Part shown: positions 20,625-29,144 of the stretch, in pieces
How positions within the stretch are numbered: position 1 is the first letter of the stretch
Layout of the letters: each line of letters starts with the position of its first letter
Origin: Streptomyces sp. APSN-46.1
Lineage (GTDB): Bacteria; Actinomycetota; Actinomycetes; Streptomycetales; Streptomycetaceae
Reading direction: 5' to 3'
Assembly: GCF_022815725.1 (NCBI RefSeq)
Contig: NZ_JALGRF010000001.1
Location: 930,001 to 994,000 of the forward strand
Length of the DNA: 64,000 nucleotides
Translations under genes and position numbers: made by a program
The notes under the pieces: model-generated
The model's input: only the letters and a program-made list of their open reading frames with translations
Told to the model about the DNA's origin: nothing
The model's database searches: none

Positions 20625-21009
20625 GGTTGTCCCTGATTCTCATGAGCAGGTGGACATTGGTGGTCTCGGCCCCGTCCAGCGGCGGCCGGTGGTGGATCAG
20701 CCCGCGGTCCGCGAGTTCACCGAGGAGCAGCGTCATCGGGGTGAGGCGCATGTGGGTCCGCGCCGCGAGCTCGGCGACCGCCCGTCCGTCGGGCGCCGGG
20801 CACATGGCGAGGATGGCCCGCCATTCGGTGGGCAGTCCGCTGTGGGCGTCCTCGTCGACCGCCGCCGTGATCGTGGTGTCCATGGTGAGGACCGTGCACG
20901 GTGCGGTCGTACGGCCGTCGGTGAGCGCGTACAACCGCGTCCGGCGCCGTCCGCGGGCCCGCGGCTCGTCCTCCGCTTCCGCTTCCGCTTCCGCGTCCGC
21001 GTCGGGCAT
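20611..21009 (-). CDS. Conservon DUF742 protein (CvnC-like)
   Basis: A 132-aa DUF742 protein, third gene of the conservon. The C-terminal winged-helix-like part is seen from about residue 60 (LPTEWRAILAMCP) to the end (TTNVHLLMRIRDNLA). The N-terminus is an acidic Asp-Ala/Glu-Ala run encoded partly by hexanucleotide repeats. The ATG overlaps the last base of the roadblock gene stop, so coupling is likely. Confidence 0.87.
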   Translation of the reverse strand: MPDADAEAEAEAEDEPRARGRRRTRLYALTDGRTTAPCTVLTMDTTITAAVDEDAHSGLPTEWRAILAMCPAPDGRAVAELAARTHMRLTPMTLLLGELADRGLIHHRPPLDGAETTNVHLLMRIRDNLARI

Positions 21010-21440
21010 CAGGACGGTGCCTGGGCGCGCTCCGGGGTGCCCAGCCACTCACCGAGCGCCTGGGCGGTACGTACCGCTTCGCCGCCCAGCTCCCCGAGGC
21101 GCGCCTTGCGGGAGGTCACGACGATGAGGGTGCTGCCCTCCCCGCACCCGACGATGCAGAGGTAGCGGTCGTCCATCTCCACCAGCTGGCGGATGACCCG
21201 GCCGCCGCCGACCTCGCCGGATATCGCCTTCATCGTGGCCGCGACCCCGGAGGCCGCGGCGGCCATGCGCTCCGCCTGGTCCCGGTCGAGCAGGTAGTCG
21301 CTCAGCCTGATTCCGTCGTTGGACAGGAGCACGGCGCCCTGGATGCCGGCGATCCTGCTCAGGTTGTTGTCCAGGACGCTGTAGATGGCGCTGTTGGGTG
21401 TCGCCGCGTTGGATATCGCGGCGTTGGGTGTCGTCGTCAT
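21009..21440 (-). CDS. Conservon roadblock/LC7 protein (CvnB-like)
   Basis: A 143-aa roadblock/LC7-domain protein, a fold that binds small GTPases. The domain runs from about residue 20 (YSVLDNNLSRIAGIQGAVLL) to about 130. The N-terminus has a short Asn/Ala/Pro-rich stretch. The start overlaps the sensor-kinase stop by four bases (ATGA), and the stop overlaps the next start by one base. Confidence 0.88.
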   Translation of the reverse strand: MTTTPNAAISNAATPNSAIYSVLDNNLSRIAGIQGAVLLSNDGIRLSDYLLDRDQAERMAAAASGVAATMKAISGEVGGGRVIRQLVEMDDRYLCIVGCGEGSTLIVVTSRKARLGELGGEAVRTAQALGEWLGTPERAQAPS

Positions 21441-23842
21441 GGCTGATCCCGTCGGAGCTCTGCTTCCACTGTCTGGGTCCCCTGTTCGTAGTCCGCCCAG
21501 GCATCGGCCACCTCTTCGGGTGTCGCCGTGTCCGGGCCGAGGGCCGGCTCCGGAGCGCGTGGCCCGCGGAGTTGTTCCGTCATATGGGTCTGGGGGACGC
21601 GCTCGGGGAGGCTCGGGCGCGCGTCACCGTCCCGGGGTGCCGGGCGGAGTGCGGGTGTCCGCTTCCCCTCCGCCGACGGCTCGGGCCCGCGGCGGGTCGG
21701 CAGCCGGGACCCGGTGTGCAGCACCAGCTCGGCCGCCCGCGGCCCGGTGACCGGCTCAGGTACGGATACGGGAACGGTCACGGATGCGGGTGCGGGTACG
21801 GATTCCGGCGCGGCCGGGGCCACGGCGGCCGCCGTCGGCTCGGTCACCGGTTCTCGCTCCGACCGCCGCTCCGGCTCCGGCCTCCCGGCCGCCACCATCA
21901 GCTCGCCGGGCAGGATCACCACGGCCGAGGTTCCCCCGTACACCGAGCGGCGCAGCGTGACCGTGGCCCCGAGCTGGTCGGCGAGGTGGCCCACGACGAA
22001 GAGCCCCAGCCGGTGCGCGTTCTCCGCGAGGACGGCGTACGGCGGCGCCGTGTGCAGGCGCCGGTTCATCTCCTCGTAGCCGGAGCCGGTCACCCGGGGC
22101 CCGCGGTCCTCGATCTCGACCGACAGCCCGTCCGCCACCAGTTCGGCGCGGATCACCACCTTCGACCTGGGCGGGGAGAACCGGGCGGCGTTGTCCAGCA
22201 GCTCCGCCAGGAGGTGGCTGATCTGGCTGATCACCTGCGGTTCGACGCTCGCCTCGTCCAGCGCCTGCCGCTCGATCCGCCGGAAGTCCTCCACCTCCGC
22301 GGCCGCTTCGCGCAGCAGGTCGGCGACCCGCATGGGCTCGGTGTGGGGGTCGGGGATCTCACCGCCCGACAGGATGAGCAGGTTCTCGATCTGGCGCCGC
22401 ATGCCCACCGTCAGCTGGTCGGACCGCATCAATTGGGCCAGCAGCGCCTCGTTGTGGCCGAAGGCGTCCTGGAGGTCCTCGGTGAGGCTCAGCTGGCGGC
22501 TGATCAGGTTTCCGGTGCGCGAGGCGATGCCGGAGGCGAACATGCCGAAACCATGGCGTTCGGCCGCGAGTTGCCGGTGCCCGTCGACGGACACGGCGAC
22601 GACCCGGGCGAACGCGTCGCTGATGCGCCCGACCTCGTCCTGGTACCCGCCGACCGTCGGCAGCGCGGACTCGTCGACGGTCTGTCCTCGGTCGAGCCGG
22701 GCCACGACGTCCGGCAGCGTCCGCTCGGCGATGGCCACCGTACGCCGGTGCAGACCGTCCAGGCGGCGCAGCATCGAACGCGTGGCGAGTACGACGGCCA
22801 GGACGACCACCAGCAGCGCGCCGCCGCTTCCACCGACCAGCAGCAGGACCTGCGACTGGAGCTCGGAGGCCTTCGCGTCGGCGTGCGTGAGGACGGCCTG
22901 CGACCGGTCGGTGTTGAGGTCGCGCAGCCGGGCCGCGAACTGCTCGTGCGCGGCGGGCCAGCCGGCCACCTCGGCCGGCAGTTTCACTCCCGACGCGATG
23001 TCCTTGTGGTCGGAGAGGATCGCTTCCTCGATGCGGAGCTTGGTCTGCCAGGCGTCCGAACGGATGATCCGCTGGTAGGACTCCCCCTCGCCGGCGGTCA
23101 GATACGGCACGATCGAGGTGTCGTACAGGTACCGGTGGGCCCCGACGGCGTCGAGGAACGCGGCGAACCCGGAAGGTGTCAGCTCCCTGGACGGCCCGGC
23201 CAGCGCGAGCAGCGCGTCCTCGCGCGCCACCATCTCCGAAGCCGAGAGCATGGCGACGACCGGGCGGCTCTCCGAGGTGAGCCCGGCGTCCTCGGCGTGG
23301 CTGAACTCGTCCTGGTACAGGCGGATCATCCGGCCGACCAGGTCGGTGTAGTAGTCGAGGACCTTCTCGGGGTCGCCGCTGCGGCTGTCCGCCCGCTCAC
23401 GGTGGACGGCCAGACCGTCGAGGGCGTCCGTCACCTCCCCCAGCTGCTGGTCGGTGTGCTCGGATCCCGCCCGGTGACCTGCCCGGTGACCCGCCGACAG
23501 CCTGTGGAACTCGGCCACGGCCCGATCGGTTGCGGCCCGCCCGTCGTGCGGCACACCGGCGGCCGCGGACGAACCCGCCCATCGCGCGGCCGTCGCCGTA
23601 CGCTCGGCCTGCAGCTCGGCCATGAGCGCGATCAGCGGCTCGCCGATCCGCTCACCGGCTTCCACATCGGCGCGCAGGTGCGCCGACTGGGCCAGCAACC
23701 GGTCGGCGGTCAGCACGGTCTGAGCGCCCATCGCCACGGTGGGCACGACCGCCAGCCAGATCAGCAGCGTCCGCAGACGCACGGTCCGCCGCCGTCGGGG
23801 AATCAACGGCGCCGGTACGTCTTCGGGTTCTGTGGGAGACAT
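21437..23842 (-). CDS. Conservon sensor kinase-like protein with nitrate-sensor-type ectodomain (CvnA-like)
   Basis: First gene of the conservon, 801 aa. Two membrane segments (about residues 24-44 and 326-348) enclose a helical extracellular domain resembling the NIT nitrate/nitrite-sensing domain. A HAMP-like region, a helical segment and an HATPase_c domain follow (about 540-640, with ELLDNAARFSPP and LGLFVVGHLADQLGA). No clear phospho-accepting histidine box is seen, as is usual for CvnA proteins. The last about 140 residues are Pro/Val/Glu-rich and low complexity. ATG 23842 has GAGG 6 bp upstream. In-frame starts further up lack support. Confidence 0.85.
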   Translation of the reverse strand: MSPTEPEDVPAPLIPRRRRTVRLRTLLIWLAVVPTVAMGAQTVLTADRLLAQSAHLRADVEAGERIGEPLIALMAELQAERTATAARWAGSSAAAGVPHDGRAATDRAVAEFHRLSAGHRAGHRAGSEHTDQQLGEVTDALDGLAVHRERADSRSGDPEKVLDYYTDLVGRMIRLYQDEFSHAEDAGLTSESRPVVAMLSASEMVAREDALLALAGPSRELTPSGFAAFLDAVGAHRYLYDTSIVPYLTAGEGESYQRIIRSDAWQTKLRIEEAILSDHKDIASGVKLPAEVAGWPAAHEQFAARLRDLNTDRSQAVLTHADAKASELQSQVLLLVGGSGGALLVVVLAVVLATRSMLRRLDGLHRRTVAIAERTLPDVVARLDRGQTVDESALPTVGGYQDEVGRISDAFARVVAVSVDGHRQLAAERHGFGMFASGIASRTGNLISRQLSLTEDLQDAFGHNEALLAQLMRSDQLTVGMRRQIENLLILSGGEIPDPHTEPMRVADLLREAAAEVEDFRRIERQALDEASVEPQVISQISHLLAELLDNAARFSPPRSKVVIRAELVADGLSVEIEDRGPRVTGSGYEEMNRRLHTAPPYAVLAENAHRLGLFVVGHLADQLGATVTLRRSVYGGTSAVVILPGELMVAAGRPEPERRSEREPVTEPTAAAVAPAAPESVPAPASVTVPVSVPEPVTGPRAAELVLHTGSRLPTRRGPEPSAEGKRTPALRPAPRDGDARPSLPERVPQTHMTEQLRGPRAPEPALGPDTATPEEVADAWADYEQGTQTVEAELRRDQP

Positions 23843-24108
23843 CGATCCTCGGAAGCGGCGGGAAGCGGCGGGAAGCGGGACGGGCAAGCAGGCAGAAGGC
23901 GGTGAGGCGGGCGGCAGGAAGGCGCTGATCATAACCAGCCACGCCGAAGAACCGGGAACCTTGACTCCGTAATCGTTATGCGACGGAGCCCCACCGCAGC
24001 CCGCCGCGTGCCGGGGGAAGGCCGGCACCTTCGCCGCATGGCTGGAAAGTATCGGCTCGGTGCTCGCTCCCGTCCCTGTGCGGATCTGCGCTCGGTACGC
24101 TGCACCCC

Positions 24109-24662
24109 GTGGCTGTGCAGGGCGGCACGACACCGCTGGGGTGCCAGACCGCCACGTTGGCCCAGCCCACCAACCAGGTCGTCCTGAACGTGGACGTTTC
24201 CCCACGGGGGACGGCCCTGCTCGCCCATGGGGCGGAGACTACGTTCTCTCCCGGCTGGGGCACTCTGTGGGACATCCAGGACCCGGCGCACCCCCGGGAA
24301 GCCGATTCCCTCAAAAACCTGTCCAGCCTGGGGAAGGCCCGAGTCAGTCCCGATGGCAAGCTGCTCTCGGTACCCGGACTGCGCACCGCGCTCCTGGAGC
24401 TGACCGGCGACGGCAACGAACCGCAGCCCCTGCCCGATGGCGAGCCCTGGGCATCGACGCGTATCTCGCGGTCGGCCCCGCGTGGGGCTGACGGGACAGG
24501 GGCATCTCGTTCCCCGTGGGAAGCGGACCGGTGGAGCTGAGCGACAATCCGGCCCCGACCCAGACCGTCACGGTCACCTGGACCGGGACCACACCGAGCA
24601 CACACCGGCTGGCCTGCCTGCCTTTCGGCACCGGGCAGTTGAAGGAGGTTTCACAGGGCTGA
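24109..24662 (+). pseudogene. Decayed WD40-repeat protein gene (fragments)
   Basis: Positions 24109-24540 encode a stretch with WD40 blade sequence (VVLNVDVSPRGTALLAHG, LWDIQDPAHPREADSL, ARVSPDGKLLSV). It loses coding character near 24460 and stops. A different frame (24501-24662) carries a sensible tail (FPVGSGPVELSDNPAP, then TVTVTWTGTTPSTHRLACLP) ending in TGA. This looks like a gene broken by frameshift and deletion. The two pieces might come from different genes. The 266 bp upstream, to the cvnA-like start, show nothing else that I recognise. Confidence 0.55.
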
Positions 24663-24705
24663 GACGGTACTGCGTCGGGCGTCGGCCCCCCGGCGGCGAG
24701 CGTGG

Positions 24706-25098
24706 TCAAGCCGAGGTGAAGACGTCCTCGCGCGCATCGTCGAGGACGAATCCGTTGTCGAAGCGGACGCGGACGGTCACGCGGAGCTTCTGCTCCTGAT
24801 AGGCGGTCCACGCGGGTTCCAGGGAGCCGACCTGCTCCTCGAGCTGCTTCCTGCTCCCCGGGGGCATCTGGTGGCCGAAGTCGTCGAGGAGCGACTTGAG
24901 CCGTACGTACTCGCGCACCTCCTGGCTCTGGGGCTGGTCCTCGTTCACCCGCTCGACGGTGCCCTCGGTGCCCGCCGCCAAGGACAGATACCCGGCGATG
25001 GCACCCGCCTCCGTCGGGGAGTCCCCGGCCACGGTGACCGCCCCGGTCACCCTGAGGTCTGCCGCCAGCTTCACCTGCTGGCCCTCGATCAGCGTCAT
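24706..25098 (-). CDS. Hypothetical protein, 130 aa
   Basis: A soluble protein with no signal peptide or membrane segment and good codon bias. Its first half is alanine/glycine/threonine-rich and beta-like (VTGAVTVAGDSPTEAGAIAG); its second half is charged and helical (VREYVRLKSLLDDFGHQM), then RVTVRVRFDNGFVLDD. I do not recognise the family or function. It is divergent from the secreted-protein/sortase pair, about 230 bp away. Confidence 0.7.
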   Translation of the reverse strand: MTLIEGQQVKLAADLRVTGAVTVAGDSPTEAGAIAGYLSLAAGTEGTVERVNEDQPQSQEVREYVRLKSLLDDFGHQMPPGSRKQLEEQVGSLEPAWTAYQEQKLRVTVRVRFDNGFVLDDAREDVFTSA

Positions 25099-25329
25099 CG
25101 ATCCCTCATCTCTCCGGTCGGTCGGGCCGCGACCACGCAGGCGCACGGGGGCAACCCGGGTGGTGCCATTATCCGGGGCCGCCGCCCCTCGGCGAAATTC
25201 TTCAAAGAAGCTCCAATCCAAAGGCGTTGGTGCCCCGAAGGGGCAGTGAGACCCTCCCTGGGAGCTCACTTGACCCCGTACGATCTGCGGTTCCCCCGCT
25301 GGGGAACCCGCGGAACAGGAGCGAATGTG

Positions 25330-26151
25330 ATGTTCGAGCGCACTGGTCGCTTCGCGGTCCTCGCCGCCGTCCCCGCCGCCGTGATCCTGACCATGGGTCT
25401 TTCCGGCACAGCTGCCGCGGAGGACGGGAAGGCCTACCAGATCGACCTCGCGCAGCTGAACGACTCCGGTTCCCGGGGTACCGCCATGCTCAGCATCAAG
25501 GGCAACCAACTGACCGTGCGCATAGAGTCCGAGGGCATGGTGCCCGGGCAGCCCTCGGCCCAACACCTGCACGGCTCGACCACCGGGCACGACTTCCACT
25601 GCCCGGACGCCAGCGACGACACCAACCGCGACGGGATCCTCAACAACACCGAGGCCACGATCGACTACGGCGACATCAACATCTCGCTCACCACGATCGG
25701 GGACACCAAGGCGACCAGCGGCCTCGCCGTCGAGCGCATGCCCATCGCCGACCAGCGGGGCAAGCTCTCCTACAAGAGGACCTTCACCGTCGCGCAGGAC
25801 GTGATCGACCACATCAAGGACCTGCACATCGTGCAGCACGGTATCGACCGCAACAACAACGACCAGTACGACTTCGAGGGGGCCGGCAAGAGCGAGCTCG
25901 ATCCGAAGCTGCCTCAGGAGGCCACGGCTCCGGCCAACTGCGGAATGGTCCTGGGCGCCGCCGTAGGATCCATTCCGGTCGGCGGCGTCGAGACCGGCGG
26001 CGGTTCTCCGCAGGGCTCGGACGTGCCGTGGACGACGACGGCCGGGGCCGCACTCGCCGGATCCGTGGCGGCGGCCGGCGCGGTGGCCTTCGCGCGGAGG
26101 CGAGCCGCCGTCGTCCCGGCCCGGACGGGGACCACCGGGGGCGCCGCGTGA
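25330..26151 (+). CDS. Secreted CHRD-like protein with C-terminal membrane anchor
   Basis: A 273-aa exported protein. A signal peptide (about 1-32, ending GTAAAED) precedes a beta-rich domain with QHLHGSTTGHDFHC, HIKDLHIVQHGID and an Asp/Asn-rich DTNRDGILNN segment that may bind metal. The layout resembles CHRD-type domains. The C-terminus has a hydrophobic helix (about 240-262) and a basic tail, but no clear LPxTG motif is seen before it. ATG 25330 follows AGGAG by 8 bp; GTG 25327 is possible. The stop overlaps the sortase start (GTGA), so the pair is probably co-translated and this protein may be a partner or substrate of that sortase. Confidence 0.75.
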   Translation: MFERTGRFAVLAAVPAAVILTMGLSGTAAAEDGKAYQIDLAQLNDSGSRGTAMLSIKGNQLTVRIESEGMVPGQPSAQHLHGSTTGHDFHCPDASDDTNRDGILNNTEATIDYGDINISLTTIGDTKATSGLAVERMPIADQRGKLSYKRTFTVAQDVIDHIKDLHIVQHGIDRNNNDQYDFEGAGKSELDPKLPQEATAPANCGMVLGAAVGSIPVGGVETGGGSPQGSDVPWTTTAGAALAGSVAAAGAVAFARRRAAVVPARTGTTGGAA

Positions 26152-26885
26152 ATCCCCGCCAGTCCTCCGCAGCGTCCGTGCTTCGCTCACCGGCCGTGCT
26201 TCGCTCACCGGCCGTACGTACCACGCGGCCGCGCGGCCGCCGGGCCGCAGGCCCCCTGGCCGCAGCCCTCTCCCTCGCCCTCGCCACGCTGCTTCTCGCG
26301 GGATGCGCCGGCCAGAACCCGGCGGCGCCCGACCACGCGTCGCCGGAGGGCGGATCGCAGAGCAGTTCGGGTGCGGGAGCGGGTGCGGGTGCAGCAGCGG
26401 GAGCAGCGGGAGCAGCGGCCAAGCCCGCCCTCGCCCGCTCCGAGCCGCAGAAGATCACCATCCCGTCCCTCGGCGTCTCCAGCACCCTGGAGACGCTGCG
26501 GCAGAACCAAGACGGAACCATGCAGACCCCGAAGGATCCCGGTCTCGCGGGCTGGTACGAGCCCGGGCCGACACCCGGCTCCCAGGGGCCGGCCGTGATC
26601 GCCGGCCATGTCACGTGGAACGGCGCGGCGGCGGTGTTCGAGAAACTGAAGACCATGAAGGCCGGTGACACCATCAAGGTCACCCGGCGGGACAACAAGA
26701 CGGCCACGTTCACGGTCGACCGGGTCGCCGAGTACCCGAAGGCCGAGTTCCCCACGCTTGAGGTCTACAAGAATCTCGACCACGCAGGCCTTCGCCTGGT
26801 CACCTGCGGCGGCGACTTCGACCCGAAGAAGCACTATTACGACAGCAACGTAGTCGTGTTCGCCCGCATGACGGGCATCGCGTAA
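26148..26885 (+). CDS. Class F sortase with lipoprotein-type signal
   Basis: A sortase of 245 aa. The N-terminus has a basic region with an 18-bp in-frame DNA duplication (LRSPAV twice), then a hydrophobic segment ending in LLLAGC, a lipobox with Cys53. A Gly/Ala-rich linker (about 76-92) leads to the sortase fold (about 100-245) with His154 (IAGHVTW), catalytic Cys220 (LVTCGG) and Arg240 (VVFARM). Class F sortases are typical of actinomycetes and their substrates are largely unknown. The start is a GTG overlapping the upstream stop. A perfect 16-bp hairpin follows. Confidence 0.88.
   Translation: MNPRQSSAASVLRSPAVLRSPAVRTTRPRGRRAAGPLAAALSLALATLLLAGCAGQNPAAPDHASPEGGSQSSSGAGAGAGAAAGAAGAAAKPALARSEPQKITIPSLGVSSTLETLRQNQDGTMQTPKDPGLAGWYEPGPTPGSQGPAVIAGHVTWNGAAAVFEKLKTMKAGDTIKVTRRDNKTATFTVDRVAEYPKAEFPTLEVYKNLDHAGLRLVTCGGDFDPKKHYYDSNVVVFARMTGIA
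26176..26211. repeat. Perfect 18-bp tandem duplication in the sortase gene
   Basis: Two identical 18-bp units stand side by side, encoding the repeated hexapeptide LRSPAV in the cytoplasmic N-terminus of the sortase. Confidence 0.9.
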
Positions 26886-26906
26886 CGACATCCGGCGGCA
26901 TCGGCA

Positions 26907-26942
26907 CACGGCCCCGGCCTCCACAAGGAGGCCGGGGCCGTG
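26907..26942. terminator. Strong hairpin terminator, 16-bp perfect stem
   Basis: CACGGCCCCGGCCTCC and its exact complement are separated by loop ACAA. It lies between the convergent sortase and GAPDH genes and could serve both. Confidence 0.85.
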
Positions 26943-26961
26943 ATCGAGCGCCGCGCCGCTG

Positions 26962-27960
26962 TCAGCGGGTGGCGAGGAGTTCGAGCGTATCGATCACGCG
27001 GTTCGAGAAGCCCCACTCGTTGTCGTACCAGGCAACCACCTTGACGTGGCGGCCGTCGACGCGGGTGAGAGCCGAGTCGAAGATCGCCGAGGCCGGGTTG
27101 CCGGTGATGTCGGACGACACGAGCGGGTCGTCCGAGTATTCGAGTACGCCTGCGAGCGGCCCCTCCGCCGCGTGCCGGTACGCCGCCAGCACGTCTTCGC
27201 GCGTCACGTCGCGGGAAACGGTCGCGTTGAGTTCGACGATCGATCCCACCGGGACCGGCACACGGATCGAGTCACCCGACAGCTTGCCGTCGAGGTTCGG
27301 CAGCACGAGACCGATCGCCTTGGCGGCGCCCGTCGTGGTCGGCACGATGTTGACCGCGGCGGCGCGGGCGCGGCGGGCATCCCGGTGCGGACCGTCCTGC
27401 AGGTTCTGCTCCTGCGTGTAGGCGTGCACCGTCGTCATGAAGCCGTGCTCGATGCCGGCGAGATCGTCGAGGACCGCGGCCAGGGGGGCGAGCGCGTTGG
27501 TCGTGCACGAGGCGTTCGAAACGATCGTGTGGGCGGCCGGATCGTACGCGTCGGTGTTGACCCCGAACGCGAGCGTGACATCGGCGCCGTCCGCCGGCGC
27601 GCTGACGAGTACCCGCTTCGCGCCCGCGTCGAGGTGGGCGCGGGCGGCCTCGGCCGACGTGAAACGGCCGGTCGCCTCCAGCACGATGTCCACGCCGAGC
27701 TCGGCCCACGGCAGCTTCACCGGTTCGCGCTCGGCGAGCACGGTGATGCGACGGCCGTCGACGACGAGGACGTCCTCCTCGACGGTCACCGGGCGACCGA
27801 GCCGGCCCGACGTCGTGTCGTAGGCCAGCAGCCGCGCGAGGGTGGCGGGCTCCGTGAGGTCGTTGACGGCGACGACTTCGAGGTCGCTGTCACGTTCGAG
27901 CAGTGCGCGCAGCACATTGCGGCCGATCCGGCCGAATCCGTTGATGGCGATGCGGGTCAT
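26962..27960 (-). CDS. gap: Type I glyceraldehyde-3-phosphate dehydrogenase
   Basis: The glycolytic enzyme that oxidises glyceraldehyde 3-phosphate to 1,3-bisphosphoglycerate; 332 aa, normal length. The NAD-binding motif INGFGRIGRNVLRAL is at the N-terminus, and the catalytic Cys152 is in SNASCTTNALAP. It is complete, with ATG at 27960. It lies 109 bp downstream of a GlxA-type regulator gene on the same strand. Streptomyces often has more than one gap gene, so this may be a conditional paralogue under that regulator; this is inference. Confidence 0.93.
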   Translation of the reverse strand: MTRIAINGFGRIGRNVLRALLERDSDLEVVAVNDLTEPATLARLLAYDTTSGRLGRPVTVEEDVLVVDGRRITVLAEREPVKLPWAELGVDIVLEATGRFTSAEAARAHLDAGAKRVLVSAPADGADVTLAFGVNTDAYDPAAHTIVSNASCTTNALAPLAAVLDDLAGIEHGFMTTVHAYTQEQNLQDGPHRDARRARAAAVNIVPTTTGAAKAIGLVLPNLDGKLSGDSIRVPVPVGSIVELNATVSRDVTREDVLAAYRHAAEGPLAGVLEYSDDPLVSSDITGNPASAIFDSALTRVDGRHVKVVAWYDNEWGFSNRVIDTLELLATR

Positions 27961-28069
27961 AAGAAGTGTCCTGTCCCTTCGGGTTCGCCATCAGGTTCGC
28001 GCGCGGTGTCCGCCGGTGCCAGCGGCGTGATCGCCACGGTCCGAAAGGATCTCGCCACGTGGCGGCGGG

Positions 28070-29026
28070 CTACTCCCCCTGGGTGAAGGTGCGCCGGTAC
28101 TCGCTCGGCGTGGTGCCGAGGATGCGCTGGAAGTGGAGCCGCAGATTCGCACCGGTCCCCAGACCGACGTCGGCGGCGATCTGCTCGACGCCGCGCCCCG
28201 ACCGTTCGAGCAGCTCCCGGGCCACGTCGACGCGGGCGCGCATGACCCATTGCATCGGCGTGTACCCCGTGTCCTCGGCGAAGCGCCGCGAGAACGTGCG
28301 CGGCGACACCGCGGCATGCCGGGCGAGGACCTCCAGGGTGAGGGGCTCGCCGAGCCGGTGCAGCGCCCACTCCCGGGTGGCGGCGAACCGCTCGCCGAGC
28401 GGCTCGGGCACGCTGCGCGGCACGTACTGCGCCTGACCGCCGCTCCGGTAGGGGGCGGCGACCAGGCGCCGGGCCGTGTGGTTCGACGCGGCGACCCCGA
28501 GGTCGCCCCGCAGAATGTGCAGGCACAGATCTATGCCCGAGGCGGCGCCGGCCGATGTCAGCACGCTGCCCTCGTCGACGAACAGGACGTTCTCGTCGAC
28601 CTGAACGAGCGGGTGTTTCGCCGCGAGTGCCCGCGCGTAGTGCCAGTGCGTCGTGGCGCGCTTGCCGTCGAGCAGTCCGGTGGCGGCGAGCGCGAAGGCG
28701 CCCGTCGAGATGGCGGCGAGCCGCACGCCCCGGTCGTGCGCGGCGATCAGCGCGTCGACGACGGCCTGCGGCGGGTCGTCGCGGTCCGGGAACCGGTAGC
28801 CGGGGACGAAGACGATGTCGGCCCACGCCAGCGCTTCGAGGCCGTGTGCGACGTAGTACGACAGGCCGTCGCCGCCGGTCACGAGACCGGGCGCCGCGCC
28901 GCACACCCGGACCTCGTACGGCATGCTCGCGCGGGTCGTGAACACTTGCGCGGGAATGCCGACGTCGAGGGGCTTGGCACCGCCGAGAACGAGGACTGCG
29001 ACGTGATGCGGGCAGGAGGCTGGCAC
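28070..29026 (-). CDS. GlxA-family regulator (DJ-1/PfpI-like domain plus AraC HTH)
   Basis: A 318-aa transcriptional regulator. The N-terminal DJ-1/PfpI amidotransferase-like domain (about 8-190) has AISTGAFAL at the nucleophile elbow, with no cysteine, so it is probably a sensor and not an enzyme. The C-terminal AraC-type double helix-turn-helix (about 215-315) contains LARHAAVSPRTFSRRF and VGLGTGANLRLHFQRI. A GTACA-TT-TGTAC inverted repeat lies 42 bp upstream and may be its own operator. The gap gene downstream on the same strand is a possible target. Confidence 0.88.
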   Translation of the reverse strand: MPASCPHHVAVLVLGGAKPLDVGIPAQVFTTRASMPYEVRVCGAAPGLVTGGDGLSYYVAHGLEALAWADIVFVPGYRFPDRDDPPQAVVDALIAAHDRGVRLAAISTGAFALAATGLLDGKRATTHWHYARALAAKHPLVQVDENVLFVDEGSVLTSAGAASGIDLCLHILRGDLGVAASNHTARRLVAAPYRSGGQAQYVPRSVPEPLGERFAATREWALHRLGEPLTLEVLARHAAVSPRTFSRRFAEDTGYTPMQWVMRARVDVARELLERSGRGVEQIAADVGLGTGANLRLHFQRILGTTPSEYRRTFTQGE

Positions 29027-29067
29027 GGGAACGAGGGTACGTGGGTGCGGAGGCCGTTTCCTTGATC

Positions 29068-29079
29068 GTACATTTGTAC
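29068..29079. promoter_or_regulatory. Inverted repeat GTACA-N2-TGTAC, candidate operator
   Basis: A perfect 5-bp inverted repeat in a locally AT-rich patch of the 118-bp region between the divergent glxA-like gene and the gene at 29145. It is a possible regulator site. Confidence 0.35.
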
Positions 29080-29144
29080 AATTACCTCTCGCGTGTCCAG
29101 GCGCGCATCATCGAACGTGGGGAGAGACCCCACGAGGAGTGGCG

